Shown: positions 41,506-50,226 of the stretch, in pieces
Numbering within the stretch: the first letter of the stretch is position 1
Layout: every line of letters starts with the position of its first letter
Assembly: GCA_030524055.1 (NCBI GenBank)
Contig: JAUNHH010000012.1
Coordinates: forward strand, 17,808-81,807
Length of the DNA: 64,000 bases
DNA from: Actinomycetaceae bacterium
Lineage (GTDB): Bacteria; Actinomycetota; Actinomycetes; Actinomycetales; Actinomycetaceae
Reading direction: 5' to 3'
The notes under the pieces: generated by a model
Told to the model about the DNA's origin: nothing
The model's database searches: none
Seen by the model: the letters and a program-made list of their open reading frames with translations, nothing else
Program-made: the position numbers and the translations under genes

Positions 41506-43461
41506 TCAGTAGGAAATATCCGGGTTTAAGGTGTTGCCGAGAATCGCCCAACAGGCCATCGCCAAGAGCCCGGCCACGAGAGCGACAGCAACCAGGACCC
41601 GAGGCCAACCACGCTTGTCACGCACAGCCCGCACCACATCCCACACAGCAGGAATCAGCGCCAGAACCGCGAGCAACTGAAGCCCCTGTACACCGCGAAT
41701 CCACCCCGAGTAATCCTCGTAGCGGAACACTGCGGACAGAATTTGCCCCGTCAGGGCAAGCCAAATGAAGGGCATCGCCACTGCAATTGCCGCGCCTACA
41801 CGCGCGATTCTGCCCTGCCAATTCAAAGGGACAATTGGTGCCTCTCCCGCGCGAGAGCAAATAAGATTGCGCGCGCCACCAAGAAGCCATAAAACAAGGA
41901 CAGCAGCTAGAATAATTTGCCCAGCAGGTGCACCTATTCCCATTAATGCTAACTTAGGCGTTTGTGGTTCCAAAGTCATTGAGGCATTAACATTGAGCCG
42001 TGGACGCCCTGTGGATAAATCAGCACTAATGCGCGTATCCCCCCCAGTTTCACGCCACACATAAGGTTCAACCTCGGTAAATTCTGTTGGTTGTCCGCCA
42101 ACAAACAGAGAAATATTTCCATCTTTCGAGGCAGCGACAGTAATTCTCTGTTGAGGGGCAAATTGGGCGAGGAAGTTGGATGTTACTATTCGCCGCGTTC
42201 CCAGATAGGTGCCAACTATTTGATTGGCGTGCTGGATTCGTTCCTCAGCATTAACTGCAACCTCAGCTGATTTTTCGGGAATAAATTGGTCAGCAAACCG
42301 ATCAGCAAAGTCACCATAGGCAGGTTTAGGCGGGTTACCCATGGAGTTGAAGGAAATAAAAACACCCACGCCTTGCTCGGGATAAATATCGTACATGGAA
42401 TGGAAATAGTATAGATCGCCATCATGCCCTATCACTGGATGGCCATTACGTTGGGTGAGAAAATATCCCAATCCAATACGGTCACCTTTTTGCATTCCGC
42501 CGAGTTTTTCATTCGGGGCAGCAGTCTGCATTTGCTCCCAGGTCTCGGCTTTGAGAATCCGGGGGTCATGATTCATCTGGGCGAGCATAAACTTCGCGAA
42601 ATCAGAAGCCGTAGATGTTAATGACCCTGAAGGTTGATCTGAGACTTCAAAAGGTCCCGCCTTTTGCGTTGAGTCAGAATATCCCTGCGACATACGAGGG
42701 CGGAGATCCTCCGGTAGAGGCTGCTCATATGTCGTAGAGTCCATTCCAAGGGGTGCGAAAATACGCTCCCGTGTATAGTCCTCGAAGCGCTGGCCGCTGA
42801 CTTCTTGGACAATATAACCTGCGAGGCTCATCCCATAATTGGAATAGGCGGGAGTTGTTCCCGGCTCAAAAATCTGCTCAGGCGGATTACCTACTACCGC
42901 ACTTTCCAAGTCAAAGGTGTCAGGCCGATTTACTGGAAGGGCCGTATCCTCAAAACCCGCCGTATGCGTCAACAAATGCCGCAGGGTAATAGGGGTGTCA
43001 AATGTGCGCTTAATAGGCACATCCACATAGACATTAATATCTGTATCCAGGTCCACTTTTCCCTGTTCAACTAATTGCATTACCGCAATGGAGGTCGGGA
43101 TCTTAGAAATAGAACCAAGGCGGAAGAGATGTTTATCTGGATCCACAGGGACTGCTTTACCCTCTCCAGCATTTCCAGCGTCAGCGTACCCATATCCGCG
43201 AATTGTCAGGACCTTGCTGTCTTTCACCACAGCCACTGTGGCGCCGGCAATTTTGCGGGACTCCAACTCCTTAGGCATATATTCATCAAGCCAGGAATTG
43301 ACATTGTCTGCGGTGAGTTCAACTGTGGCAGCGCCACTCGCGGGAGCATCACTACTGGCAAGTGTTGACGACTGCGTCCCACCACCACCTCCACAGGCTG
43401 ACAGTGCCACTATCGACAGCACTGCCATTAATGCCCAGGATCGCTTCATGAGAGTCTTCAT
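41506..43461 (-). CDS. Serine hydrolase lipoprotein A (beta-lactamase/PBP fold) with C-terminal membrane module
   Basis: The product is 651 residues. A lipobox ends LSAC with Cys23. The beta-lactamase domain (about 47-400) shows SISK (Ser117, Lys120) as the S-x-x-K catalytic pair, YSN (206-208) as the Y-x-N motif, HTAGFE, and GHDGD as the H-x-G motif. Residues about 505-651 hold four to five membrane helices (LVLWLLGGARN..., GLQLLAVLALIPAVWDVVRA) and end NPDISY. The family includes D-aminopeptidases, esterases and penicillin-recognising carboxypeptidases, so cell-wall peptide or antibiotic targets are plausible but unproven. The start has GAAGGAG ahead. First of five tandem copies with a sixth beyond the two-component genes. 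Confidence 0.8.
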   Translation of the reverse strand: MKTLMKRSWALMAVLSIVALSACGGGGGTQSSTLASSDAPASGAATVELTADNVNSWLDEYMPKELESRKIAGATVAVVKDSKVLTIRGYGYADAGNAGEGKAVPVDPDKHLFRLGSISKIPTSIAVMQLVEQGKVDLDTDINVYVDVPIKRTFDTPITLRHLLTHTAGFEDTALPVNRPDTFDLESAVVGNPPEQIFEPGTTPAYSNYGMSLAGYIVQEVSGQRFEDYTRERIFAPLGMDSTTYEQPLPEDLRPRMSQGYSDSTQKAGPFEVSDQPSGSLTSTASDFAKFMLAQMNHDPRILKAETWEQMQTAAPNEKLGGMQKGDRIGLGYFLTQRNGHPVIGHDGDLYYFHSMYDIYPEQGVGVFISFNSMGNPPKPAYGDFADRFADQFIPEKSAEVAVNAEERIQHANQIVGTYLGTRRIVTSNFLAQFAPQQRITVAASKDGNISLFVGGQPTEFTEVEPYVWRETGGDTRISADLSTGRPRLNVNASMTLEPQTPKLALMGIGAPAGQIILAAVLVLWLLGGARNLICSRAGEAPIVPLNWQGRIARVGAAIAVAMPFIWLALTGQILSAVFRYEDYSGWIRGVQGLQLLAVLALIPAVWDVVRAVRDKRGWPRVLVAVALVAGLLAMACWAILGNTLNPDISY

Positions 43462-43533
43462 TGTGCTCCTTCGAGCAAATAGGCGATTGTCACTGCTCTA
43501 TTTATCGTGCAGGACCTAGACAAGGACTCACCT

Positions 43534-43565
43534 CCTCCAGATGGAGGGTTTCGACCCTGAAACCC
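43534..43565 (-). promoter_or_regulatory. Operator-like palindromes upstream of hydrolase gene A
   Basis: CCTCC-AGAT-GGAGG (43534-43547) lies 73 nt upstream of the start codon and overlaps a second inverted repeat GGGTTTC-GACCCT-GAAACCC (43546-43565). Gene B has the same pair at almost the same distance (71 nt). Confidence 0.55.
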
Positions 43566-43606
43566 TGAAAAACCCAGAACCACAGGAACGGCTGCAAGCA
43601 GGCGCA

Positions 43607-43642
43607 TCCCGCCCTCGTGAATTTTTATGTACGAGGGCGGGG
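43607..43642. terminator. Facing 12-mer palindrome at the 3' end of hydrolase gene B
   Basis: Left arm TCCCGCCCTCGT has one change, right arm is exact. It lies 23 bp after gene B's stop and also just beyond the operator region of gene A. Confidence 0.6.
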
Positions 43643-43665
43643 TGTGGATTCTTTTCCTGCGAAAG

Positions 43666-45594
43666 TCAGTAGGAAATATCCAGACTCAGAGCGTTGCCAA
43701 GGATCGCCCAGCACGCCATCGCCAAGAGACCGACCACAAGCGCGACAGAAACCAGGACTCGAGGCCAACCACGCTTGTCACGCACCGCCCGCACCACATC
43801 CCACACAGCCGGAATCAGGGCCAACACAGCCAACAACTGAAGTCCCTGCACTCCGCGAATCCACCATTCCGGGATATGTTGCTCAACTGTGCGCGTTATG
43901 ACAACTGCAGTGACTACCCAGACAACAGGCATCACTAGAGCAAGAATGCCACCAAGGCGGGCCAACCTCCCAGGCTTCCCCAGCGTATTTGGCTTATCCC
44001 CCCGGTGATGCGCGTCAAGTACACGCACTCCGCCAATAAACCACAGGAGAAGAACACTTCCGAGAAGGACGATTCCAAGAGGACGACTCAGCCCCATGAG
44101 GGCTCTATCTGGAGGCAGCAGGTCAAGAACACGGGTACTGCCGACATTAAGCCTAGGTTTACCCGTGGAGAAGTCGGCGCTAATACGGGTATCTCCGTCA
44201 ATCTCACGCCACACAAAAGGCTCAATTTCGATATATTCTTTATTCCTGGAGGCGAGAAAGATACCATTATTTGTCACATCAACCCTATGCTCAAACTCAA
44301 ATTGGGCCAAGAATGTCGATTCCATTTGCCTTGACGATTTATATGTGCCTGCTACTTGATTAGCATGTTGGATTCTTTCCTCTGGAGTCAATGACGATTC
44401 GGGAGTTATATCTGGGAAAAACTGGTCGGCAAAACGAGCACCAAAATCAGCATAAGCAGGTCCCGGAAGGATACCCGTAGAGTTAAAGGAAACAAATACA
44501 CCTACGCCATGTTCAGGGTAGATTTGGTACAGGGAATGAAAGTGTGAGAAGTCGCCACTATGGCCGATAACTTTATGCCCATTATGTTGGGTGAGGAAAT
44601 ATCCCAGTCCAATGCGGTCACCTTTTTGCATTCCGCCGAGTTTTTCATTCGGGTCAGCGGTCTGCATTTGTTCCCAGGTCTCGGGTTTGAGGATTCGTGG
44701 ATCATGATTCATCTGAGCAATCATGAACTTCGCGAAATCTGGTGCTGAGGACGTTAATGACCCTGAAGGCTGACCTGTGACTCTAAAAAGAGAAGGAGCT
44801 TGCGTTGAATCAGGATATCCTTGCGACATACGAGGGCGGAGCGCCTCCGGTAGTGGTTGCTCATATGTCGTGGAGTCCATTCCAAGCGGCTCAAAAATAT
44901 GCTCCCGTGTATAGTCCTCGAAACGCTGACCACTGACCTTCTGAACAATAAAACCTGCCAAAGACATCCCGTAGTTGGAGTAACCATAAGTTGTTCCTGG
45001 TTCATAAACCTGCTCAGGCGGCTCATGCATCGCGCCCGTCTCTAAATCAAATGATTCCGCCCCAATTCCCAAGCCAAGGTGCTCTTCAAATCCAGCAGTA
45101 TGGGTTAGCAAATGGCGAAGCGTAATAGGTGTATCGAAACGCCGCTTAATAGGGACATCGACATAGCTATTAATGTCCGTATCCAAATCAACTTTCCCCT
45201 GCTCCACTAATTGCATCACCGCAATAGAGGTCGGGATCTTAGCAATAGAAGCCACCCGAAATATGTGTTTATCGGGGTCCACCGGGACAGGATCATTACC
45301 TTTAGTGCCCAGATCAGCATGACCAAAGCCGCGGGTTGTCAACATCTCGCCATCTTTCACCACGGCCACTGTGGCACCAGCGATTTTGCGGGAGTCCAAC
45401 TCCTTAGGCATATATTCATCAAGCCAGGCATTGACATTATCTGCACTGAGTTCAACCGTGGCAGCGCCACTCGCTGGGGCATCACTAGTGGCGACAGTTG
45501 ATGGTGGCACCGCACCCCCACCACTGCACGCAGACAGTGCCACTATCGATAACACTGCCATTAGGGTCAAGGACCGCTTCACGAGGGCTTTCAT
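43666..45594 (-). CDS. Serine hydrolase lipoprotein B with C-terminal membrane module
   Basis: Closest in sequence to A: 642 residues, the same signal peptide ending LSAC (Cys23), catalytic SIAK (116-119), YSNYG, GHSGD, and a C-terminal multi-helix module ending SLDISY. A and B share their distinctive upstream palindromes and their signal-peptide type (VALSAC against ATVLSAC in C, D and E), so they form one subgroup. The second S-x-x-K position is Ala instead of Ser (SIAK), which is tolerated in the family. Start ATG 45594 has GAAGGAG ahead. Localised to the outer face of the membrane by the lipid anchor and the helices. Substrate unknown. Confidence 0.8.
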   Translation of the reverse strand: MKALVKRSLTLMAVLSIVALSACSGGGAVPPSTVATSDAPASGAATVELSADNVNAWLDEYMPKELDSRKIAGATVAVVKDGEMLTTRGFGHADLGTKGNDPVPVDPDKHIFRVASIAKIPTSIAVMQLVEQGKVDLDTDINSYVDVPIKRRFDTPITLRHLLTHTAGFEEHLGLGIGAESFDLETGAMHEPPEQVYEPGTTYGYSNYGMSLAGFIVQKVSGQRFEDYTREHIFEPLGMDSTTYEQPLPEALRPRMSQGYPDSTQAPSLFRVTGQPSGSLTSSAPDFAKFMIAQMNHDPRILKPETWEQMQTADPNEKLGGMQKGDRIGLGYFLTQHNGHKVIGHSGDFSHFHSLYQIYPEHGVGVFVSFNSTGILPGPAYADFGARFADQFFPDITPESSLTPEERIQHANQVAGTYKSSRQMESTFLAQFEFEHRVDVTNNGIFLASRNKEYIEIEPFVWREIDGDTRISADFSTGKPRLNVGSTRVLDLLPPDRALMGLSRPLGIVLLGSVLLLWFIGGVRVLDAHHRGDKPNTLGKPGRLARLGGILALVMPVVWVVTAVVITRTVEQHIPEWWIRGVQGLQLLAVLALIPAVWDVVRAVRDKRGWPRVLVSVALVVGLLAMACWAILGNALSLDISY

Positions 45595-45664
45595 CGTTCT
45601 CCTTCAAGGGAGTAAGCGTTTAATCTGTCTATTCAGCTTGCGGAAAAGAGGGAGGGACTCACAT

Positions 45665-45678
45665 CCTCCAGTTGGAGG
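45665..45678 (-). promoter_or_regulatory. Operator-like palindrome upstream of hydrolase gene B
   Basis: CCTCC-AGTT-GGAGG, 71 nt upstream of the start, followed by GGGTTTC-GACCCT-GAAACCC as before gene A. Confidence 0.55.
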
Positions 45679-45739
45679 GTTTCGACCCTGAAACCCTGAA
45701 AAACCCGGACCCAAAAGGCGGTTGGCACAGAATCGCGCG

Positions 45740-45775
45740 CCCCGTCCTCCTTCATTTTTATTCGCGAGGGCGGGG
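45740..45775. terminator. Degenerate facing 12-mer palindrome at the 3' end of hydrolase gene C
   Basis: Left arm CCCCGTCCTCCT, right arm GCGAGGGCGGGG, same spacing as the others. Two or three substitutions weaken the pairing. Confidence 0.5.
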
Positions 45776-45798
45776 CGCGGATTCTTTTCCTGCGAGGC

Positions 45799-47763
45799 TC
45801 AGTAGGAAATATCCGGGTTTAAGGTGTTGCCAAGGATTGCCCAGCAGGCCATAGCGAGCAGCCCCACCACGAGCGCAAGCGACACGAGACCCCGAGGCCA
45901 ACCACGCTTTTCACGCACAGCCCTCGCCACATCCCACACGCCCGGAATCAACGCCAACACAGCCAAAAGTTGCAACCCTTGGACGCCTCGAATCCACCAA
46001 TCAGGGATAGGTGGTGCAATATAGATCGACGACTGAACAATACTGGTCAGAGTAGTCCAGATAAAAGGCATTGCCATGGCAAGAATCCCGCCAAGTCTCG
46101 CCAGTCGGCCGTGCCAGCCCAGCACATTTGGCTTATACCCGCGGTGCCGCACAAAAGCAGCACGTGCTCCACCAATAATCCATAGAAGGAGAACCCCACC
46201 AAGGAGAACATTTCCTGCGAGAACACTCATTCCCATGATGGTCCCATTCAGAGTCTGCAAGTCAACGACACCTGCGCCACCAATATTGAGCCTAGGTTTT
46301 CCCGTGGAAAGGTCAGCGCTAATACGTGTATCTCCGCCGACTTCACGCCACACATAGGGCTCGCCTTCAGTAAACTCCTTGTTGCCGGGCAGAAGGAGAT
46401 TGCCATTACTGCTCGCGGAAATTTTAATTTCAGGCGTGAATTGGGCTAAGAAATTGGATTCTGTTCGCTGCGATGCCATATAGGTACCCGTCACTTGATT
46501 TGCATGCTCAATTCGTTCCTCGGGACTCACTGAAGATTCAGGTGCCACATCTGGGAGAAACTGATCAGCGAAACGAGTGCCAAAATCACTATAGGCAGGC
46601 TCAGGCGAATTACCCATTGAGTTGAAGGAAACAAAAACAGCCACTCCACGCTCAGGATAAACATCGTAAAGGGAATGGAAAGCCGGCGTATCGCCGGCAT
46701 GGCCAACAACTTTATGACCATTACGCTGGGTAACGAAATATCCCAATCCCATACTGTCACCTTTTTGCATTCCGCCGAGTTTTTCATTCGGCGCTGCGGT
46801 CTGCATTTGCTCCCAGGTTTCGGCTTTAAGAATTCGCGGGTCGTGATTCATCTGTGCAATCATAAACTTCGCAAAATCGGGGGCTGAGGAAGTTAATGAC
46901 CCACCTGGCTGTGGAGCGATTTCAAAAGGCAAGGCGCTTTGCGTTGAGTCAGAATATCCTTGCGACATACGAGGGCGGAGTGCCTCCGGTAGAGGCTGCT
47001 CATATGTCGTGGAGTCCATTCCAAGGGGCTCAAAAATATGCTCCCGTGCATAATCCTCAAACCGCTGGCCACTGACCTTCTGAACAATAAAACCCGCCAA
47101 AGTCATCCCATAATTGGAATAGGCGGGAGTTGTTCCCGGCTCAAAAATCTGTTCTGGAGAATCACTCTGAAGTCCCTTTTCTAGGTCAAAACCTTCTGGC
47201 GGGTTAGACCGCCATGCCGCATCCTCAAACCCAGCGGTATGGGTCAACAAATGCCGGACAGTAATGGGCGTATCGAAACGCCGTTTAATGGGAACATCGA
47301 CATAACTGCTTATGTCCGCATCCAAATCAACTTTCCCCTGTTCCACCAATTGCATCACCGCAATAGAGGTCGGGATCTTAGCAATAGAACCAACGCGGAA
47401 GAGATGCTTTTCCGGATCCACAGGAACGGGTTTCCCTTCCCCACCATTACCAGTATCGGCATACCCAAACCCACGGGTAGTCAATACCTTGCCATCTTTG
47501 ACCACCGCAACTGTCGCCCCGGCAATCTTTTGCGACTCCAATGCCGAAGGCAGATACTCATCCAGCCACGTATTCACATTCTCTGCTGTGAGCTCTTGAG
47601 AAATGGCGCCACTTTGGCTACTACTTTGCGCAGCGCCACTCATCGGCGTGGAAGTAATTGGAGGTGCCGATGTTGACGCGCCACCCCCGCCCGCACACGC
47701 AGACAAAACGGTGGCCGCAATTAAGGCAATAGATGCCAGCGACCTTTTCACTACTGATCTCAT
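45799..47763 (-). CDS. Serine hydrolase lipoprotein C with C-terminal membrane module
   Basis: The start is ATG 47763, preceded by GAGGAGAATA; the longer open frame to 47913 is promoter DNA. The 654-residue product has signal peptide and lipobox ATVLSAC, a Ser/Gln-rich linker, SIAK as the catalytic pair, YSNYG, and VGHAGD, then the helical module ending NPDISY. C, D and E share near-identical signal peptides and upstream regions, showing they arose by tandem duplication of a whole gene-plus-promoter unit of about 2.2 kb. Gene function as in A: probable cell-envelope peptidase or esterase, unproven. No sign of pseudogenisation: all three motif groups are intact. Confidence 0.8.
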   Translation of the reverse strand: MRSVVKRSLASIALIAATVLSACAGGGGASTSAPPITSTPMSGAAQSSSQSGAISQELTAENVNTWLDEYLPSALESQKIAGATVAVVKDGKVLTTRGFGYADTGNGGEGKPVPVDPEKHLFRVGSIAKIPTSIAVMQLVEQGKVDLDADISSYVDVPIKRRFDTPITVRHLLTHTAGFEDAAWRSNPPEGFDLEKGLQSDSPEQIFEPGTTPAYSNYGMTLAGFIVQKVSGQRFEDYAREHIFEPLGMDSTTYEQPLPEALRPRMSQGYSDSTQSALPFEIAPQPGGSLTSSAPDFAKFMIAQMNHDPRILKAETWEQMQTAAPNEKLGGMQKGDSMGLGYFVTQRNGHKVVGHAGDTPAFHSLYDVYPERGVAVFVSFNSMGNSPEPAYSDFGTRFADQFLPDVAPESSVSPEERIEHANQVTGTYMASQRTESNFLAQFTPEIKISASSNGNLLLPGNKEFTEGEPYVWREVGGDTRISADLSTGKPRLNIGGAGVVDLQTLNGTIMGMSVLAGNVLLGGVLLLWIIGGARAAFVRHRGYKPNVLGWHGRLARLGGILAMAMPFIWTTLTSIVQSSIYIAPPIPDWWIRGVQGLQLLAVLALIPGVWDVARAVREKRGWPRGLVSLALVVGLLAMACWAILGNTLNPDISY

Positions 47764-47882
47764 TATTCTCCTCGGGGAATACCTGCCGAATACAACTGAC
47801 AGACCAATCCTGAGAAAATCGGTGCAAAAGCACTTCGCCCGCAAGAAGCAAAAGACTCCCTGGTTATCCCCTACCCGAAATC

Positions 47883-47898
47883 TACATCGCCGGATGCA
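47883..47898 (-). promoter_or_regulatory. Operator-like palindrome upstream of hydrolase gene C
   Basis: TACATC-GCCG-GATGCA, one mismatch in the outer arms, 120 nt upstream of the start codon. A half-site-like CACTTCGCCCG lies between it and the gene. Confidence 0.6.
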
Positions 47899-47922
47899 AT
47901 CAACCCTGAACAAGTCTCAGGG

Positions 47923-47958
47923 CCCCGCCCTCGTTGATTGTTATTCACGAGGGCGGGG
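47923..47958. terminator. Facing 12-mer palindrome at the 3' end of hydrolase gene D
   Basis: Perfect pair with a 12-nt loop, 24 bp after gene D's stop codon. Confidence 0.6.
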
Positions 47959-47981
47959 CCTGGAATCTTTTCCTGCGAGAC

Positions 47982-49967
47982 TCAGTAGGAAATATCCGGA
48001 TTCAGAGCGTTGCCAAGGACTGCCCAGCACGCCATAGCGAGCAATCCCAGGACGAGAGCAACTGACACGAGAATCCGAGGCCAACCACGCTTTTCGCGCA
48101 CCGCCCGCACCACATCCCACACCGCAGGAACAATTGCGGCAACCGCCAACAGTTGAAGTCCTTGGACGCCACGAACCATCCAATCAGAGGAGCGCCCTGT
48201 CGCCACTGCGGCCATTACTGTGCTGATCACGGCTAGCCACGCCATGGGCATCAGTCCGGCAAGAATCCCACCCATACGGGCAAGGCGCCCATTCCAGGGC
48301 AGCGGCGGGGATTGTGGCGCTCCATAGTGACGGGCCATCATACGACGCGCACCTCCTGCCATCCACAGCAGGGCCACCGCAGCAATCACTACCTGTCCTC
48401 CGAGCGACAGTGGAGTCAGGAGGGCGCGCACTGGAGACTCAGGGAGCATTGTTCCCGCGCCGCCGTAATTGAGCCTTACCCCACCAGCGCCGATATCGGC
48501 ACTGATACGAGTTTTGCCGTCAACGTGTTGCCACACATAGGGTTCAATCTCCTCAAACTCCGTAGGTTCCCCGACTCCACTGAGGATCAGATTCCCCTGT
48601 GGCGAGGCGCTTACCTTCTGAATTTGCATCGGATGCATCTGAACCAAAAAGGTGGACAGCATCCCTCCAGCAATCTCATAGGTGCCTGCCACCTGCTGGA
48701 CGTGTGCCTTACGTTCGTCGGCACTGAGGTGGATTGCGGGGGTTTGGTCGGGGAGGAATTGGTCAGCAAAACGGCGGGGGAATGCCTCTACTGAGGCAGC
48801 CGGATTAGTACCCGCCGAGTTCATTGAAATGAAAATCCCAATGTTCTGTTCCGGGTAGACCTCATAATGGGAGAAGAATGGCGGATGCCCTCCACTATGC
48901 CCCGCCGTTCGGTGACCGTTGCGTTGCCCAAGAAGAAGGCCTATACCGACGCGGTCGCCTTTGTGCATATCGCCGAGCTTTTCATTGGGGGCGGCCATTG
49001 ACATCTGCTCCCAGCTTTCGACTTTGAGAATCCGCGGGTCTTTCGATAGCTGCGCATTCATAAAGAGAGCAAAATCAGATGCGGAAGTGGTCATTGACCC
49101 TGCCGGCTGAGGAGGGATTAACAGCGGGGCGGCGCTTTGAGAAGAATCGGGATAGGCCTTGGCTAGGCGAGACTGTAAATTCTCTGGCAGAGGGTCTTCA
49201 TAGGTGGAGGAATCCATACCAAGCGGATCAAAAATATTGGCCTTGACATAGTCTTCGAAGCGTTGCCCGCTGACCTTTTGGACAATAAAGCCTGCCAGAG
49301 TCAGCCCGTAATTCGAATAAGCAGGCGTTGACCCCGGCTCATACACCTGTTCCGGCGGGTCGGTGAGCACCCCCTTTTCTAAGTCATAAGACTCCGTCCC
49401 CGTGCCCGCATTGACACTGTGGCCTTCAAATCCAGCGGTGTGGGTCAGCAGGTGGCGCACCGTAATAGGGGCGTCAAAACGGCGTTTAATCGGCACATCC
49501 ACATAGGTAGAAATATCCGCATCCAGGTCCACCTTTCCCTGCTCAACCAATTGCATCACTGCAATAGAAGTGGGAATCTTAGAAATAGAACCAACACGGA
49601 AGAGATGCTTTTCCGGGTCCACAGGGACCGGCTTCCCTTCCCCACCATTACCGGTATCGGCATAGCCAAACCCACGGGTAGTCAGAACCTTGCCGTCTTT
49701 GACCACGCTCACCGTAGCACCGGCAATCTTTTGCGACTCCAATGCCGCAGGCATATAGCCATCTAGCCAGGTGTTCACATTCTCTGCTGTGAGCTCCCTG
49801 GAGGTGGCACCGCTTTGGCTACTACTTTGCGCAGCACCACTCATCGGGGCGGATGTAATTGGCGGTGGTGACGCTGACGTGCCACCACCCCCACCCGCAC
49901 AGGCAGACAAAACGGTGGCCGCAATTAAGGCAATAGATGCCAGCGACCTTTTCGCTAGTGATCTCAT
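47982..49967 (-). CDS. Serine hydrolase lipoprotein D with C-terminal membrane module
   Basis: ATG 49967 with GAGGAGAGTA ahead gives 661 residues: lipobox ATVLSAC, Gly/Thr/Ser linker, SISK catalytic pair, YSNYGL, AGHSGG, and helical C-terminal module ending NPDISY. In the middle region (SQSAAPLLIPPQ, LFMNAQLSKDP) it is more divergent from A-C, and closer to E in its N-terminal part. The active-site set is complete. The N-terminus is almost the same as in E (MRSLAKRSLA), again marking recent duplication or gene conversion of 5' regions. Membrane-bound envelope hydrolase by family; substrate unknown. Confidence 0.8.
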   Translation of the reverse strand: MRSLAKRSLASIALIAATVLSACAGGGGGTSASPPPITSAPMSGAAQSSSQSGATSRELTAENVNTWLDGYMPAALESQKIAGATVSVVKDGKVLTTRGFGYADTGNGGEGKPVPVDPEKHLFRVGSISKIPTSIAVMQLVEQGKVDLDADISTYVDVPIKRRFDAPITVRHLLTHTAGFEGHSVNAGTGTESYDLEKGVLTDPPEQVYEPGSTPAYSNYGLTLAGFIVQKVSGQRFEDYVKANIFDPLGMDSSTYEDPLPENLQSRLAKAYPDSSQSAAPLLIPPQPAGSMTTSASDFALFMNAQLSKDPRILKVESWEQMSMAAPNEKLGDMHKGDRVGIGLLLGQRNGHRTAGHSGGHPPFFSHYEVYPEQNIGIFISMNSAGTNPAASVEAFPRRFADQFLPDQTPAIHLSADERKAHVQQVAGTYEIAGGMLSTFLVQMHPMQIQKVSASPQGNLILSGVGEPTEFEEIEPYVWQHVDGKTRISADIGAGGVRLNYGGAGTMLPESPVRALLTPLSLGGQVVIAAVALLWMAGGARRMMARHYGAPQSPPLPWNGRLARMGGILAGLMPMAWLAVISTVMAAVATGRSSDWMVRGVQGLQLLAVAAIVPAVWDVVRAVREKRGWPRILVSVALVLGLLAMACWAVLGNALNPDISY

Positions 49968-50086
49968 TACTCTCCTCGGGAAATATCCGCCGAATAAAAC
50001 TGACAGATCAACCTTCGGAGAAATGCGACGATGACACATCGCCCGTAAGAAGCAAAAAATCCCCTGCTTATTCCCTACATGAAACC

Positions 50087-50102
50087 TACATCGGGGGATG
50101 TA
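50087..50102 (-). promoter_or_regulatory. Operator-like palindrome upstream of hydrolase gene D
   Basis: Perfect TACATC-GGGG-GATGTA, 120 nt upstream of the start codon; a half-site ACATCGCCCG lies between. Confidence 0.65.
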
Positions 50103-50152
50103 ACCGGCCCTGAGCAAACCCGGACCCACGGGGAGTTGTTGCTAGATGCGTG

Positions 50153-50188
50153 CCCCGCCCTCGTTGATTTTTATTCACGAGGGCGGGG
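50153..50188. terminator. Facing 12-mer palindrome at the 3' end of hydrolase gene E
   Basis: Perfect pair with a 12-nt loop, 38 bp after gene E's stop codon. Confidence 0.6.
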
Positions 50189-50226
50189 CGCGGATTCTTC
50201 TTCTGCTAAGGCTTAGTGGACAGGGC